From Halobiforma lacisalsi AJ5 (GTDB lineage: Archaea > Halobacteriota > Halobacteria > Halobacteriales > Natrialbaceae): a stretch of 64,000 nucleotides of DNA. The position numbers and the translations under genes are program-made. Positions 36,633 to 45,934 of this stretch are shown in pieces. The stretch covers positions 62,001 through 126,000 of the forward strand of contig NZ_CP019286.1 of NCBI RefSeq assembly GCF_000226975.2. Reading direction: 5' to 3'. The notes beneath the pieces are model-generated. The model saw only the letters and a program-made list of their open reading frames with translations, made no database searches and was not told the DNA's origin. Every line of letters begins with the position of its first letter. Within the stretch, counting starts at the first letter, position 1.

Positions 36633-37471
36633 ACTGGGTCGTCATCGCTCGAAGGGAGTTTCGGGACGTCCGACGGTCGAAAGCGTTGTGGGGGGCAGTT
36701 GGGGGATTCGCGGTCTTCCTCGGTTTCATACTCGTGAGCGGGCAGGGACGAACGGCGCCCGACACGGCGGCTCTTTCCAGTCTCGTCGGAATCCTCTCGT
36801 TTTTCTTACCACTCATGATCCTGGCGATCGGTTATCCCGCGATCACCGGTGAACGGGAGTCGGGGAGCATCAAATACTTGCTCGGACTTCCGAACACGCG
36901 GCTGGAGGTGTTCGCCGGCAAGGTTATCGGACGAACAGTGATCGCGATAGTCGCGGTTTCGATCCTCCTCACCGTCAGCGCGGTCGTCCTTCGGGTCTGG
37001 CACGGTAGCTTTCCGATGCTCGAGTACGCCGGTTTTGCACTTTTGACGCTGTACTTTACGGTCATTTGGATTGGGATCAGCGTCGGCGTTTCGGCGATGT
37101 GTGCCGCCCGCGGACGGGCGCTCGCCGCGATGTTGGGGATTTACCTGGGCGGCGGTATCCTGTGGGCTGTCCCCCAGCTCACTCCGCAGGCCAGTTTCGC
37201 CTACCTCGTGGAAACCGTCCTTGGACTCGATCCCGCACCGCAACTGTACGATTTCGTCTTGCACCTCAGTCCGTCGTTTACGTACATCATCGCCACCAAC
37301 GGCCTCGCACTCGGAATCAGGGACGACAATCCGGAGATTTACGCGGGACACTACACCGACGGCCATCCGGTGTACCTCCAGGATTGGTTCATGCTCGTCC
37401 TGCTGCTCGTCTGGCTGGTGGTGCCGCTCAGCATCGGCTACCTTCGGTTCCGGAGCGCCGATTCCGTGTGA
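36629..37471 (+). CDS. ABC-2-type permease (first exporter)
   Basis: 280 residues with about six transmembrane helices: near 22-45 (ALWGAVGGFAVFLGFILVSG), 58-80, 105-135, 140-165, 170-190 and the C-terminal LVLLLVWLVVPLSIGYLRF. The arrangement is the NosY/ABC-2 permease type. It is translationally coupled to the ATPase gene. It would dimerise to form the channel for lanthipeptide export or for immunity; which of the two is unknown. Confidence 0.85.
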   Translation: MNWVVIARREFRDVRRSKALWGAVGGFAVFLGFILVSGQGRTAPDTAALSSLVGILSFFLPLMILAIGYPAITGERESGSIKYLLGLPNTRLEVFAGKVIGRTVIAIVAVSILLTVSAVVLRVWHGSFPMLEYAGFALLTLYFTVIWIGISVGVSAMCAARGRALAAMLGIYLGGGILWAVPQLTPQASFAYLVETVLGLDPAPQLYDFVLHLSPSFTYIIATNGLALGIRDDNPEIYAGHYTDGHPVYLQDWFMLVLLLVWLVVPLSIGYLRFRSADSV

Positions 37472-37607
37472 AAAACGAAACGCGCCCCGCCGCTGATCGT
37501 TACCCGCTCGAGCGGTGCGCGAGAGCGACACGTCGGCGAGAACATCTTATACAGGCTACAATTAAGAAAATGTTTTATATTCAAAATTTGTATATTTACC
37601 TGAATTT

Positions 37608-40600
37608 ATGTCGAAGACGGAATCTGGCGTATTCTCCGACGAGCACAAGCGGTTGATCGTCGGTCGTGCACAAACGCTCCTCGAGCGGATCGATGCGGGA
37701 GACTCGCTGGAGCCGAGCGGGCTGAGTGAGGACGAGAACGAGGAGATCTTCGAGGAGTGGGAAGAGTTGTTTCCCAGCGAGGAAGCGTTCGAACGACGGT
37801 TAGAACGGGAAGGTATTACGAAAGCGGAATGCGAGGACGCCATCGCCTCCGACAAGCTCGCAGAGGACGAACCGCTACCCGAGTGGATAGAGCAAGTCGA
37901 GAACTTAGCCGCCTGGATCCTCGCTGGCGACCCCGACGACTACCGGGCACCGTCGACCGCTGCGGACGAGCCGGACTCCGGTGACACGGACGAACGTCCG
38001 TTTCCGGAACTGTCGGCAGCAGTGGGAGCGTACACCCGCACTCGACTCGCGGACGAACGCGTCGGCAAGATCCTCTCCGAAACGGCGATCGAGGAGATGA
38101 CGTCGTGGTTCCAGATCCGGTTCGAGGAACGGTTCATCCGGATCCTCTTCGTCGAATTCAAGACGTTCACCGCGGCACACGACGAGGACCGAGCGTTCGC
38201 CGACGCCGACGACTTCGAGGAACTCCCGACGGAGTACTACGAACGGTTCATCGAGTATCTCTTTACGGGCGGATTCGTCGACTTGTGTCAGGAGTACCCG
38301 ATGTTCGCGCGCCTGGTGGCGGTACAGATCCAGCAGTGGGTCGCCCACCTTGAGGAGTTTTGCGAGCGCTTAGAGGCAGATCGGGAGCGACTCCGGGAGC
38401 GATTCAGCGACGGACACTCGCTCGGTCCCGTAACGGATCTCAAACCGCTCGCCGACGACACGCACGGTGACGGACGTGCGATTATGCGTGTCGAGTTCGA
38501 TTCCGGGGTTACGGTCGTCTACAAACCGAGGAGCGTCGACGCCGGGGAGACGTTCTATCGAGTCCTCGACCGGATCGAGGACCACCTACCGCTGCCGGAC
38601 TTCAAACGCCCGAACTATCTCTGTCGCGACGGGTACGGATGGATGGAGTGGATCGAATCGGCGGAGTGTCCCGACGAGAGTGCCGTTGAGCGATACTACA
38701 AACGGGCCGGCTCGCTGCTCTGTATCGGCTATTTCCTCGAATTCACGGACTGCCAGTTCGAGAATCTCATCGTTTCGGGCGAATATCCAGTTCTGGTCGA
38801 TGCCGAAACGATACTGCACCCCTACATCATCCCCGATCGGAAACCGACGGCGACCGGTACGAGTGCGGTGACCGACGACAGCGTTCTCTTGACGCTGCTG
38901 TTGCCGTACAGCATCGAGAACCTCGCCAGTGAGGACGCACCAGGAGATATGCCGTCGCGGATTTCCGGATTCAGCGTGGCGTCCGATCCGACGGACCTCG
39001 AGGGGGTCGAGTACTCCGTGATCAAGTGGCCGAACACTGACGTGATGTCGGTCGAGCGGGAGACGGCGTCCGCCGATCGAAGTGAGAACATCCCGAAAGT
39101 TGACAGCACTGATCACCCCCCCGAAGAGTATATCGACGAGATCGTCGACGGATTCGAGACGACCTACGAAACGGTACTAGAACTTCGGGACGACGGCCGG
39201 CTCTCGGACGAGATCGGAATGCCGAACGCGTTCGAAACGATCGAGAACCGCCTCGTCTACCGGCCGACCATGCGTTATACGGCCGTTATTAAGTCCCTCT
39301 CGTCGAGGAAGAATCTCCACAACGGTGCGAACTTCGGCGCCACGATCGACGCCCTCTCGGTGCCGCTCTGTACGGAGCAGGTCAGCAAGCCGCGCCCGTG
39401 GCACCTGTACGAAGCGGAACGAGCGGCGATAAAACGCCTCGATCCGCCCCGAATCACGAGTCAACCGGACGCGACCGAGATTCAACGAAACGGAGAGAAT
39501 CTCGGCGTCAAAGTGGACGCGTCCGGAATGGATCGCAGTCGAAAGCGGATCGAAGCCGCAACACGAGCGGATATGCGGAAACAGATCGAGTTCATCCGGG
39601 GGTGCTTCGGGAAATCGCCGGACCCGACGCGGCGGGACTCCGTCGTGTCGGTGACGGAGGCGGCGCAAGCGAACGACGACCAACTGTTGACCGAGGCGAC
39701 GGATCTGTTCGAACAGACGAAAGACGCTGCGTTCGAGGCCACCAGCGGGGTATACCACTGGGGATCGATCGCTCCGAAAAACGAGACGGAGCGTCTCACG
39801 GTTCGTCCTGCGAACGAATCGCTGTACTCGGGACGGATCGGTATCGCACTGTTCGGAGCCGCTCTCTACCGCGTCACCGACGAGCAACGGTATCGCGAGT
39901 TCGTGTTGGACACTATCGATCCCATTTACGACGCGATAACGTCGAAAACCGGGACTGCGACGCTTTACAACCACGGAGCCTGCAGCGGGATCGGATCGGT
40001 AGCATACGGACTCAGCACCATCAGCGACCTCCTCTCGGACGAATCAGTACTCGAGAATTCGGTGCGACTCGTCGAGAACTTCCCCGACGAACAGTACCAG
40101 GACGACACGATGTACGACGTCGCCGCCGGCTCCGCCGGAACAATCCTCGGAACGCTGAAACTCTACGAACGAACTGGCGACGGGGAACTGCTCTCGGCAG
40201 CCGAAAAGTGCGGTGACCACCTCCTCGAGTCGCGCGTCGAGACCGAAGGGAACGTCCGCACCTGGAAATCGTTCGACGACTCGCCGCCGTTGACCGGGTA
40301 CGCCCACGGCGCGAGCGGAATTGCGTATGCGTTGATTCGGCTCGCCGATGTAACCGGAACCGAGGCATACGCGGACGCCGCACTAGAAGCGCTCGAATAC
40401 GAGTCGGAGACCTACTCGGAGGCGGCCGGAAACTGGCCGGATCTCCGGAGTTGGACGAACAACGACTTCCTCGATCAGTGGTGTTACGGCCGAAGCGGTA
40501 TCGGGCTCGCACGGCTCGGAATGTCGGAATACGTTACTGACGATCGGGTTACGCGCGGCATCGAACGCGCGGTCGACGGAATGCCGGCGGGCGAGATAGA

Positions 40601-40868
40601 CGAACTGGATCACCTCTGCTGCGGGGAGGCCGGCCGAGCCGAGTTCCTGTTGGAGGTCGAACGACGACTTGGAAAGCGGCGCGGCGAAGCGCGGGCAGCC
40701 ATCGGGACGGTACTCGAGCGGAAACGACGGAACGGGACGTACCGAACGACAGCACACACCAGACAGATCCCGAATCCGACGTTCTTCCACGGCGTCTCCG
40801 GTATCGGATACACCTTACTGCGGATACTGGAGCCGGACGCACTTCCGTCGGTCCTCCTCTGGGAGTAA
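37608..40868 (+). CDS. lanM: Class II lanthipeptide synthetase LanM
   Basis: 1086 residues, the usual LanM length. The N-terminal dehydratase (DUF4135) has YKPRS with Lys306, TDCQFENLI at ~380-388 and VDAETIL nearby. The family pattern DxHxxN reads D381-C-Q383-F-E-N386, so the His is replaced by Gln. The C-terminal LanC cyclase (from ~740) has NHGACSGIG, YAHGASGIAYAL, WCYGRSGIGLA (Cys959), LCCGEAGRAEF (Cys1004/Cys1005) and FFHGVSGIGY. The zinc motif is Cys-Cys-Gly rather than Cys-His-Gly, as in the ProcM-like, substrate-tolerant LanMs. TATA-like TTTATAT at 37574-37580 fits a leaderless message. Confidence 0.94.
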   Translation: MSKTESGVFSDEHKRLIVGRAQTLLERIDAGDSLEPSGLSEDENEEIFEEWEELFPSEEAFERRLEREGITKAECEDAIASDKLAEDEPLPEWIEQVENLAAWILAGDPDDYRAPSTAADEPDSGDTDERPFPELSAAVGAYTRTRLADERVGKILSETAIEEMTSWFQIRFEERFIRILFVEFKTFTAAHDEDRAFADADDFEELPTEYYERFIEYLFTGGFVDLCQEYPMFARLVAVQIQQWVAHLEEFCERLEADRERLRERFSDGHSLGPVTDLKPLADDTHGDGRAIMRVEFDSGVTVVYKPRSVDAGETFYRVLDRIEDHLPLPDFKRPNYLCRDGYGWMEWIESAECPDESAVERYYKRAGSLLCIGYFLEFTDCQFENLIVSGEYPVLVDAETILHPYIIPDRKPTATGTSAVTDDSVLLTLLLPYSIENLASEDAPGDMPSRISGFSVASDPTDLEGVEYSVIKWPNTDVMSVERETASADRSENIPKVDSTDHPPEEYIDEIVDGFETTYETVLELRDDGRLSDEIGMPNAFETIENRLVYRPTMRYTAVIKSLSSRKNLHNGANFGATIDALSVPLCTEQVSKPRPWHLYEAERAAIKRLDPPRITSQPDATEIQRNGENLGVKVDASGMDRSRKRIEAATRADMRKQIEFIRGCFGKSPDPTRRDSVVSVTEAAQANDDQLLTEATDLFEQTKDAAFEATSGVYHWGSIAPKNETERLTVRPANESLYSGRIGIALFGAALYRVTDEQRYREFVLDTIDPIYDAITSKTGTATLYNHGACSGIGSVAYGLSTISDLLSDESVLENSVRLVENFPDEQYQDDTMYDVAAGSAGTILGTLKLYERTGDGELLSAAEKCGDHLLESRVETEGNVRTWKSFDDSPPLTGYAHGASGIAYALIRLADVTGTEAYADAALEALEYESETYSEAAGNWPDLRSWTNNDFLDQWCYGRSGIGLARLGMSEYVTDDRVTRGIERAVDGMPAGEIDELDHLCCGEAGRAEFLLEVERRLGKRRGEARAAIGTVLERKRRNGTYRTTAHTRQIPNPTFFHGVSGIGYTLLRILEPDALPSVLLWE

Positions 40869-41031
40869 CTCCCGAGGATTTCGGGTGCCGTCGTCGCACC
40901 GGGTTCCTTCGCACGTCCGACGAGTCGCTCCGTCGGTTCGACGATTGCGCTCGAGCGACGCGTACCATCAAAAAGTGTCAACAATACCGTAAACCTATTA
41001 CCATCCTGTTCATAATTTAACCAGTACTACA

Positions 41032-42078
41032 ATGGTTACAGAGGAACAACTCCTTTCGGATCACTCCCAGGACTCCCTGCAACGTCCCGTCAGGGAGCAA
41101 TCCGACGATCCCATCGTGACCGTAAGCGGCCTCGAAAAGGTATACGGTAAGGGGGACGACGCGGTTGAGGCCGTCAAGGGGGTCGACTTCGATATTCAGC
41201 CCGAGACGGTGGTGGGTATTCTCGGGCACAACGGCGCCGGGAAAACGACGGTCATCAAATCGATACTCGCGCTGATCGTTCCGACGTCGGGGACGGTTAC
41301 GGTCGACGGCATCGACGTTCACGAAAACACCAGCGCCGCGTACGAGAAGATGGGGGCGATGCTCGAAGGCGCACGGAACACGTACTGGCGGCTCACCGTC
41401 CGCGAGAACCTCGAGATCTTTTCCGTGATCGCCGGAAACGATTACCGAAAAAATTCCGCGCGGATCGACGAGCTCATCGCACAATTCAAACTCGGCGAGA
41501 AAGAAGACACGCCCGTTCGAGAGCTCTCTCGCGGCCAGAAGCAGAAAGTATCGCTGGCCTGCACGATGGTTCGGGACACCGACGTCGTGTTCCTCGACGA
41601 ACCGACACTGGGACTCGACGTCGAGAGTTCTCGGAAACTCCGGCGCGAACTTCGGCGGCTGGCCGATCACGACGGCCGAACGGTGTTGTTATCCAGCCAC
41701 GATATGGACGTCATCGAAGACGTTTGTGATCGGGTTATCATCATGAACCAGGGCCGAATCATTGCGGACGATACAGTCGATAACCTGATCGAACTATTCA
41801 ATACGCAAATGTACGAGGTGGTGATCGAAGGGCGACTCGACGCGGGGAGTAGACGGCAACTCGAATCGAATTTTGTCCTCAAAAACGTCGAAGAGCGTCC
41901 AGAGACGACGAAGTTCGAAGCGCAGATTACCGGCGAGGAGTTCTATAATCTGGTGGGGACTCTGGAACGGGCCGGGGTGACTATCGACTCGATCACCGAC
42001 CTCGAACCGGATTTCGACGAGATCTTTTTACGGCTATCTACTGACCGATCGCACGCGGAGGGGGTGAAACACTCGTGA
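41032..42078 (+). CDS. ABC transporter ATP-binding protein (second exporter)
   Basis: 348 residues: Walker A GHNGAGKTT (~68-76), signature ELSRGQKQKVSLACTM, Walker B VVFLDEPTLGLDVE, H-loop LLSSHDMDVIED, and a C-terminal regulatory domain. It has the drug-resistance type DrrA look and lacks a peptidase. Its stop overlaps the start of the permease. A second exporter pair in the same cluster suggests one for export and one for self-protection, by inference. Confidence 0.9.
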   Translation: MVTEEQLLSDHSQDSLQRPVREQSDDPIVTVSGLEKVYGKGDDAVEAVKGVDFDIQPETVVGILGHNGAGKTTVIKSILALIVPTSGTVTVDGIDVHENTSAAYEKMGAMLEGARNTYWRLTVRENLEIFSVIAGNDYRKNSARIDELIAQFKLGEKEDTPVRELSRGQKQKVSLACTMVRDTDVVFLDEPTLGLDVESSRKLRRELRRLADHDGRTVLLSSHDMDVIEDVCDRVIIMNQGRIIADDTVDNLIELFNTQMYEVVIEGRLDAGSRRQLESNFVLKNVEERPETTKFEAQITGEEFYNLVGTLERAGVTIDSITDLEPDFDEIFLRLSTDRSHAEGVKHS

Positions 42079-42929
42079 GCAACCGCGCTCATGAGACGAT
42101 CGATCGGTTGAAACCGCAGTTCACTTCCGATCGTGACGCAGGCCCGATGTTGCTGCTGTGGACGATGCTCCGCATGAAGGTTCTGTTGATGATCCGATAT
42201 CGGGTGGATTTCGTGGCGCAGATCATTACGATGTACCTCTTTTTTGTCGTCCTCTTCTTTGGCGGGAGGGCCGCCGTCGGGAGCATCGGCGGGGGCGGTA
42301 CAGGAGTAATCGGCGATACGCTCGACGCGATCATCGTCGGCTGGTTTCTCTGGACGATGGCCGTAAGTTCGTACTCGAGTCTGTCGAGCGAGGTGACACA
42401 AGAGTCACGATGGGGAACGCTCGAGCAATTGTTCATGTCGCCCCACGGGTTCGGAGTCGTTTTGACGACGAAGGTCGTCGTAAACGTTCTCACGAGTCTA
42501 CTGATGGGCGGCATCATGCTATCGCTGATGATCGTGACGACGGGCCGGACGCTCACAATCGATCTCCTGTCGGTCGTTCCGGTCGTCATACTGACGTTAA
42601 TGACGACAATCGGGCTCGGATACGTGTTCGCCGGCCTGACGCTCATCTACAAGAAGATTTCGAGCGTGAGGCAGATCGCGCAGTTCGGGCTGGTCGGTCT
42701 CATCGCGGCACCCGCCGTCGACGTTCCGTTGCTACGGGTCTTACCGCTCGTACAGGGGTCGGCGATGTTACAGGAGACGATGCGGGACGGCGTTCGGTTC
42801 TGGCAGTTCCCGATGCCCGAGATCGGGGTGCTCGTCGTAACGGCGCTCGTATACTGGGCCGCAGGATACGTACTATTCATGTTCTGTTCGCGTGTCGCTC
42901 GGAGACGCGGCGTGATGGCGCACTACTGA
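42075..42929 (+). CDS. ABC-2-type permease (second exporter)
   Basis: 284 residues from GTG at 42075, coupled to the ATPase. About six transmembrane helices: ~45-65 (DFVAQIITMYLFFVVLFFGG), ~82-103, 130-150, 162-185, 195-215 and the C-terminal ALVYWAAGYVLFMFCSRV. DrrB-like layout. It completes the second exporter. The gap 42930-43198 that follows has no supported gene. Confidence 0.85.
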   Translation: MSNRAHETIDRLKPQFTSDRDAGPMLLLWTMLRMKVLLMIRYRVDFVAQIITMYLFFVVLFFGGRAAVGSIGGGGTGVIGDTLDAIIVGWFLWTMAVSSYSSLSSEVTQESRWGTLEQLFMSPHGFGVVLTTKVVVNVLTSLLMGGIMLSLMIVTTGRTLTIDLLSVVPVVILTLMTTIGLGYVFAGLTLIYKKISSVRQIAQFGLVGLIAAPAVDVPLLRVLPLVQGSAMLQETMRDGVRFWQFPMPEIGVLVVTALVYWAAGYVLFMFCSRVARRRGVMAHY

Positions 42930-43198
42930 TCCGAACCGCATCGGTGCGGGCGTCGTTCGAGGCGGACTCCAAGTCCGGTCGGAACCGGCCGGATCTCGAG
43001 GCCGAATCAACTGCTACAAGCAACGAACACGGTCTCGACCGATTTCATCCCGACCGCTTGACGGTCGTGAGTGGTCGCCCGGTCGGCGTCGGGTCTTCGA
43101 GGCCGGTACCGTCGGGACGAATCCTCGCCCGAGTGGACCCGTCTCACGACTCGACCCGACCCCGACGCGAGCGAGGGGACGAAAAGCGGGACGATCCG

Positions 43199-43387
43199 TT
43201 AACACCCGCACCCGCAGGAATTACAGTTACAACCGATCGAACACCCGCACGAACAACTCCAATCGATCGTCAGCGACAACGGCAGATCGGTCACGTCTTC
43301 CGCACCGAACCGCTCGTCAAAGGCGGTTTTGAGGCTCGTATCTGTGACGTCGTACGACATTCCGAACGACTGTTGGGTAGCCGACAT
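43199..43387 (-). CDS. Lanthipeptide precursor 4 (Cys-rich)
   Basis: 62 residues from the ATG at 43387 (a GTG one codon upstream is possible). The leader keeps TQQSFGMSYD and the FDERFG motif. The core (SLTIDWSCSCGCSIGCNCNS, then CGCGC) has eight Cys, more than its Ser and Thr. It lies on the minus strand, converging toward the permease. A TATA-like box in an AT-rich stretch is centred about 29 nt upstream (near 43416). Confidence 0.82.
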   Translation of the reverse strand: MSATQQSFGMSYDVTDTSLKTAFDERFGAEDVTDLPLSLTIDWSCSCGCSIGCNCNSCGCGC

Positions 43388-43538
43388 CACGTATCGTTAG
43401 ATATTTGTTATACTTAATATTATCTATCAAAATATTTATTTAAAAGCGGTAGAAAACACGTACCCGGCGTCGCCGACGCGCGAGACGTCAGTGCGGGTTC
43501 GCCGAGTCGCGTCGTCCGTCAACGTAACAGACGGGCGA

Positions 43539-43772
43539 TTAACAGTCGCACCCGTAGGTCGACCCTTCGCAGGTGATCGAACAACCGCACGAGCAGGTGT
43601 CCGGACAAAGAAGGGTTGGAGCGCCGGTGCTGCAAGGGCCCGGGGTTATCGTTAGTCCGAGAATGCTGAGGTAATTCGTCTCGAACTTTTCGTCGAATAT
43701 CGATCGAATTCGCTCGTCGATTCGTCCCGACGTGCCGTATTTCATCCCAAATGTTATTTCGTTGACCGACAT
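43539..43772 (-). CDS. Lanthipeptide precursor 5 (Cys-rich, longest)
   Basis: 77 residues. The leader has ITFGMKYGTSGRIDERIRSI and FDEKFETN, matching the SFGM...IFDERF pattern. The core is longer and more varied (TPGPCSTGAPTLLCPDTCSC, then GCSITCEGSTYGCDC), with eight Cys and about nine Ser/Thr. It would give the richest ring pattern of the set. The promoter TAGAAAAAATTAAG lies 29 nt (centre) upstream. The ISH6 element starts 195 nt away. Confidence 0.82.
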   Translation of the reverse strand: MSVNEITFGMKYGTSGRIDERIRSIFDEKFETNYLSILGLTITPGPCSTGAPTLLCPDTCSCGCSITCEGSTYGCDC

Positions 43773-43966
43773 CAGAATGGTAATTGTATTTGAAATACTT
43801 AATTTTTTCTAACATAGCGGAGAAGGGTACCGATCTTCGACGCGAGATCGATAAGCTCGCAGAGAACATCGACAGTGCGACCCGGAACGCGTTCGAGCGG
43901 ACGGCGAACCGGGACTGCGCGGTCGAGGCCGTCGGGACGCGAAATCTTGGTCCCGTCCCAAAGCCC

Positions 43967-45340
43967 TCTAGAGTTCAGTAGCAACTGGTTCCCGTGAGGA
44001 ACGGGACGCCTCTGGTGTCCACCCAAGAGGTGTCCCATGCACGCCACAATCGACGTGCGGTTCACGATTAGCATCGACGAGGACAAAACGGTACCGCTCG
44101 CCACCCTTGCCGAGTTCGTTACCGAGCAGAACATCGAATCTGTACTGCTCGAATCGATGGTCGAGAGCCTCGACGCGAGCCGCGTCGAGGCGCTCTGTGG
44201 CCAGAAACACGCGACTGGCAACGGTGATCGTCGCTTCCAACGCGCTGGTACCGACACCCGCACAGCCGTTACAACCGCCGGTGAACACGAATTCGACCTT
44301 CACTACGTCGAAGATACCGCCGCTGGCCACGACGAATCCAGCTACTTTCGCCCCGTCGAAGGCATTCTCAGCTTCGACGGGGAAAACCGCTATCAGCAGG
44401 ACATCGCCGCGAAAAGCGTCGATCTCGCCACCTCGCTCAGCTATCGTGACGCTGCCGACCACCATCAATCGCCGCGCTAAAGAGTACGGCAGCAAGCTCA
44501 AGCAGTTCCTTCCAGAGTGTGTCGCTGACACAGATGCTGATGCGGTTATTCCTGACGGCACGAAGTGTCACAGTCAAGACGACGACCGTGCGTACCACTC
44601 TGTCCAGGCCACGCTCGGCGAAGACATTGCCGAAGAGTCACGCTCTCTGCTGGATCTCTCGGTGAACGCTGATTGGGACGAGACAGCCGCCGACCTCGAT
44701 GACATCGACGCAGTCACTGACGACGCGACGGTCGTCAGTGACGCTGAGGAGGGTATCGTCACGGCATTTACCGACGAAAATCGCACTCACCAACTGGATC
44801 TTGTCCACGTCGGTCGGACGCTTGATTACAACCTTTGGGACGACGGTGTGTTCTCCTTGGACCGGCGAAACGAGATTGTCTCGGAGGTGATCGACGAGGT
44901 GTTCCATCTGAAGAACTCGGTCGCCAAGCACCGGCCAGACGAGGAGTTCGCGGCGATCCGCGAGCGGATCGCGCGAACGACCGAGCGTATCGAGAAGACA
45001 GCGTGGCAGTTGAATCAGTACGGGTCCGAGAAGGCAGCGGGGTATCTTCGGCGGTGGCTGCCCTCGATCGTGACGTTTGCCGAGCAGGCTGTCGAGGGGT
45101 TCGAGGTGCCGTGGACCTCGAACCCCGTCGAACGGTTGATGGGCGAAGTCAGCAAGCGGTGCAAGAACCAGTGGATGCGATGGACAACAGAGGGATTAGA
45201 GGCGATACTCCAGCTTCGGCTGGTGAAGTACGCTGATCCAGAGCACTACCAGTCGTTCCTCGATGAACTGCTCCAGCGATCGACCAAAACAGCAATGAGC
45301 TGTGTCCTCTCAATTGAGAGCACCAGAGGCAAACTCTAGA
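43967..45340 (+). mobile_element. ISH6-type element, decayed
   Basis: The ends carry matching terminal bases: TCTAGAGTT at the left (from 43967) and, as the reverse complement, TCTAGAGTTTGCC at the right (to 45340). The transposase stop lies within the right repeat. No clear target-site duplication is seen at the flanks. The single transposase gene is frameshifted. The right end cuts into the next gene. Confidence 0.7.
44037..45339 (+). pseudogene. ISH6 transposase, broken by a small deletion
   Basis: The N-terminal part (MHATIDVRFTISIDEDKTVP ... LSYRDAAD) is read from 44037; near 44452-44465 the frame changes, and the remainder is read from TTINRRAKEYGSKLKQFLPE to the TAG at 45337. Judged from the family, about ten residues are missing at the joint. 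The catalytic-core blocks VVSDAEEGIV, DLVHVGRTLDYNLW and VPWTSNPVERLMGEVSKRCK remain, but the gene cannot give a full protein. Confidence 0.8.
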
Positions 45341-45931
45341 CCGCTTTGCGACGCGACCGATTTATTGGAGGTGGTTCAGCCGGCGATCTACGTTCCCGAC
45401 GTGGTCTACAGCTACAACTGGATGGACGAGGAGATTCAAGACAATGCTATCGAGGCATACATCGGCCATGTCAGAGATCTCCAGAAGGAGATTATCGAGC
45501 AGGACTTCGATGTCCGATTGATTCCGACAAACAAGGGCTGGAAGTACGAGCACTTCGTAGAGTACCGGGAATTATACAACGAGTTCGATTACGAGGAGTT
45601 CGCGTTCTACGCTGTCCAATACACCGGCGGTGATGCCGGGAACGCGATCAACGTGTTACATAGCCATGTCAGGAACTCCATCGCCGCCATAGACATGAAG
45701 GATATTTTCCTGATTGGACGGCTTGCGGGGGACGACCTGTTTGATTTTGCTCCGCGTGTTCGTGGGGCTACCGGACTTCGGCAGTGGAAAGATGCCTGTT
45801 CTACGGGGGACGGGCTTTCGCAGGATCCGTGGCCGGAGTTCCAGGAGAATCGGGAGGCCAAGCTTGCAGTTAATGACGGTCAGGAGCAGCGGCCTGTAAA
45901 CGAGTTCAGCGACAAGAAAGAGGACAACTGA
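45341..45931 (+). CDS. Hypothetical protein, 5' end cut by ISH6
   Basis: About 196 residues remain from the ISH6 edge. TTG at 45365 and GTG at 45371 could serve as new starts. The sequence (YVPDVVYSYNWMDEEIQDNA, FAFYAVQYTGGDAGNAINVL) shows no domain that I recognise. Codon pattern and composition are those of a real gene. It is followed after 3 nt by the acidic DsbA-like gene, so the two formed one operon. The IS has removed the original start and promoter. Confidence 0.6.
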   Translation, partial: PLCDATDLLEVVQPAIYVPDVVYSYNWMDEEIQDNAIEAYIGHVRDLQKEIIEQDFDVRLIPTNKGWKYEHFVEYRELYNEFDYEEFAFYAVQYTGGDAGNAINVLHSHVRNSIAAIDMKDIFLIGRLAGDDLFDFAPRVRGATGLRQWKDACSTGDGLSQDPWPEFQENREAKLAVNDGQEQRPVNEFSDKKEDN

Positions 45932-45934
45932 ACA

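Noticed and set aside
43446-43466. AAAACACGTACC resembling the IS66 terminal sequence, between lanthipeptide precursors 4 and 5.
   Set aside because: Only about ten bases match and there is no partner end or transposase fragment, so chance is enough.
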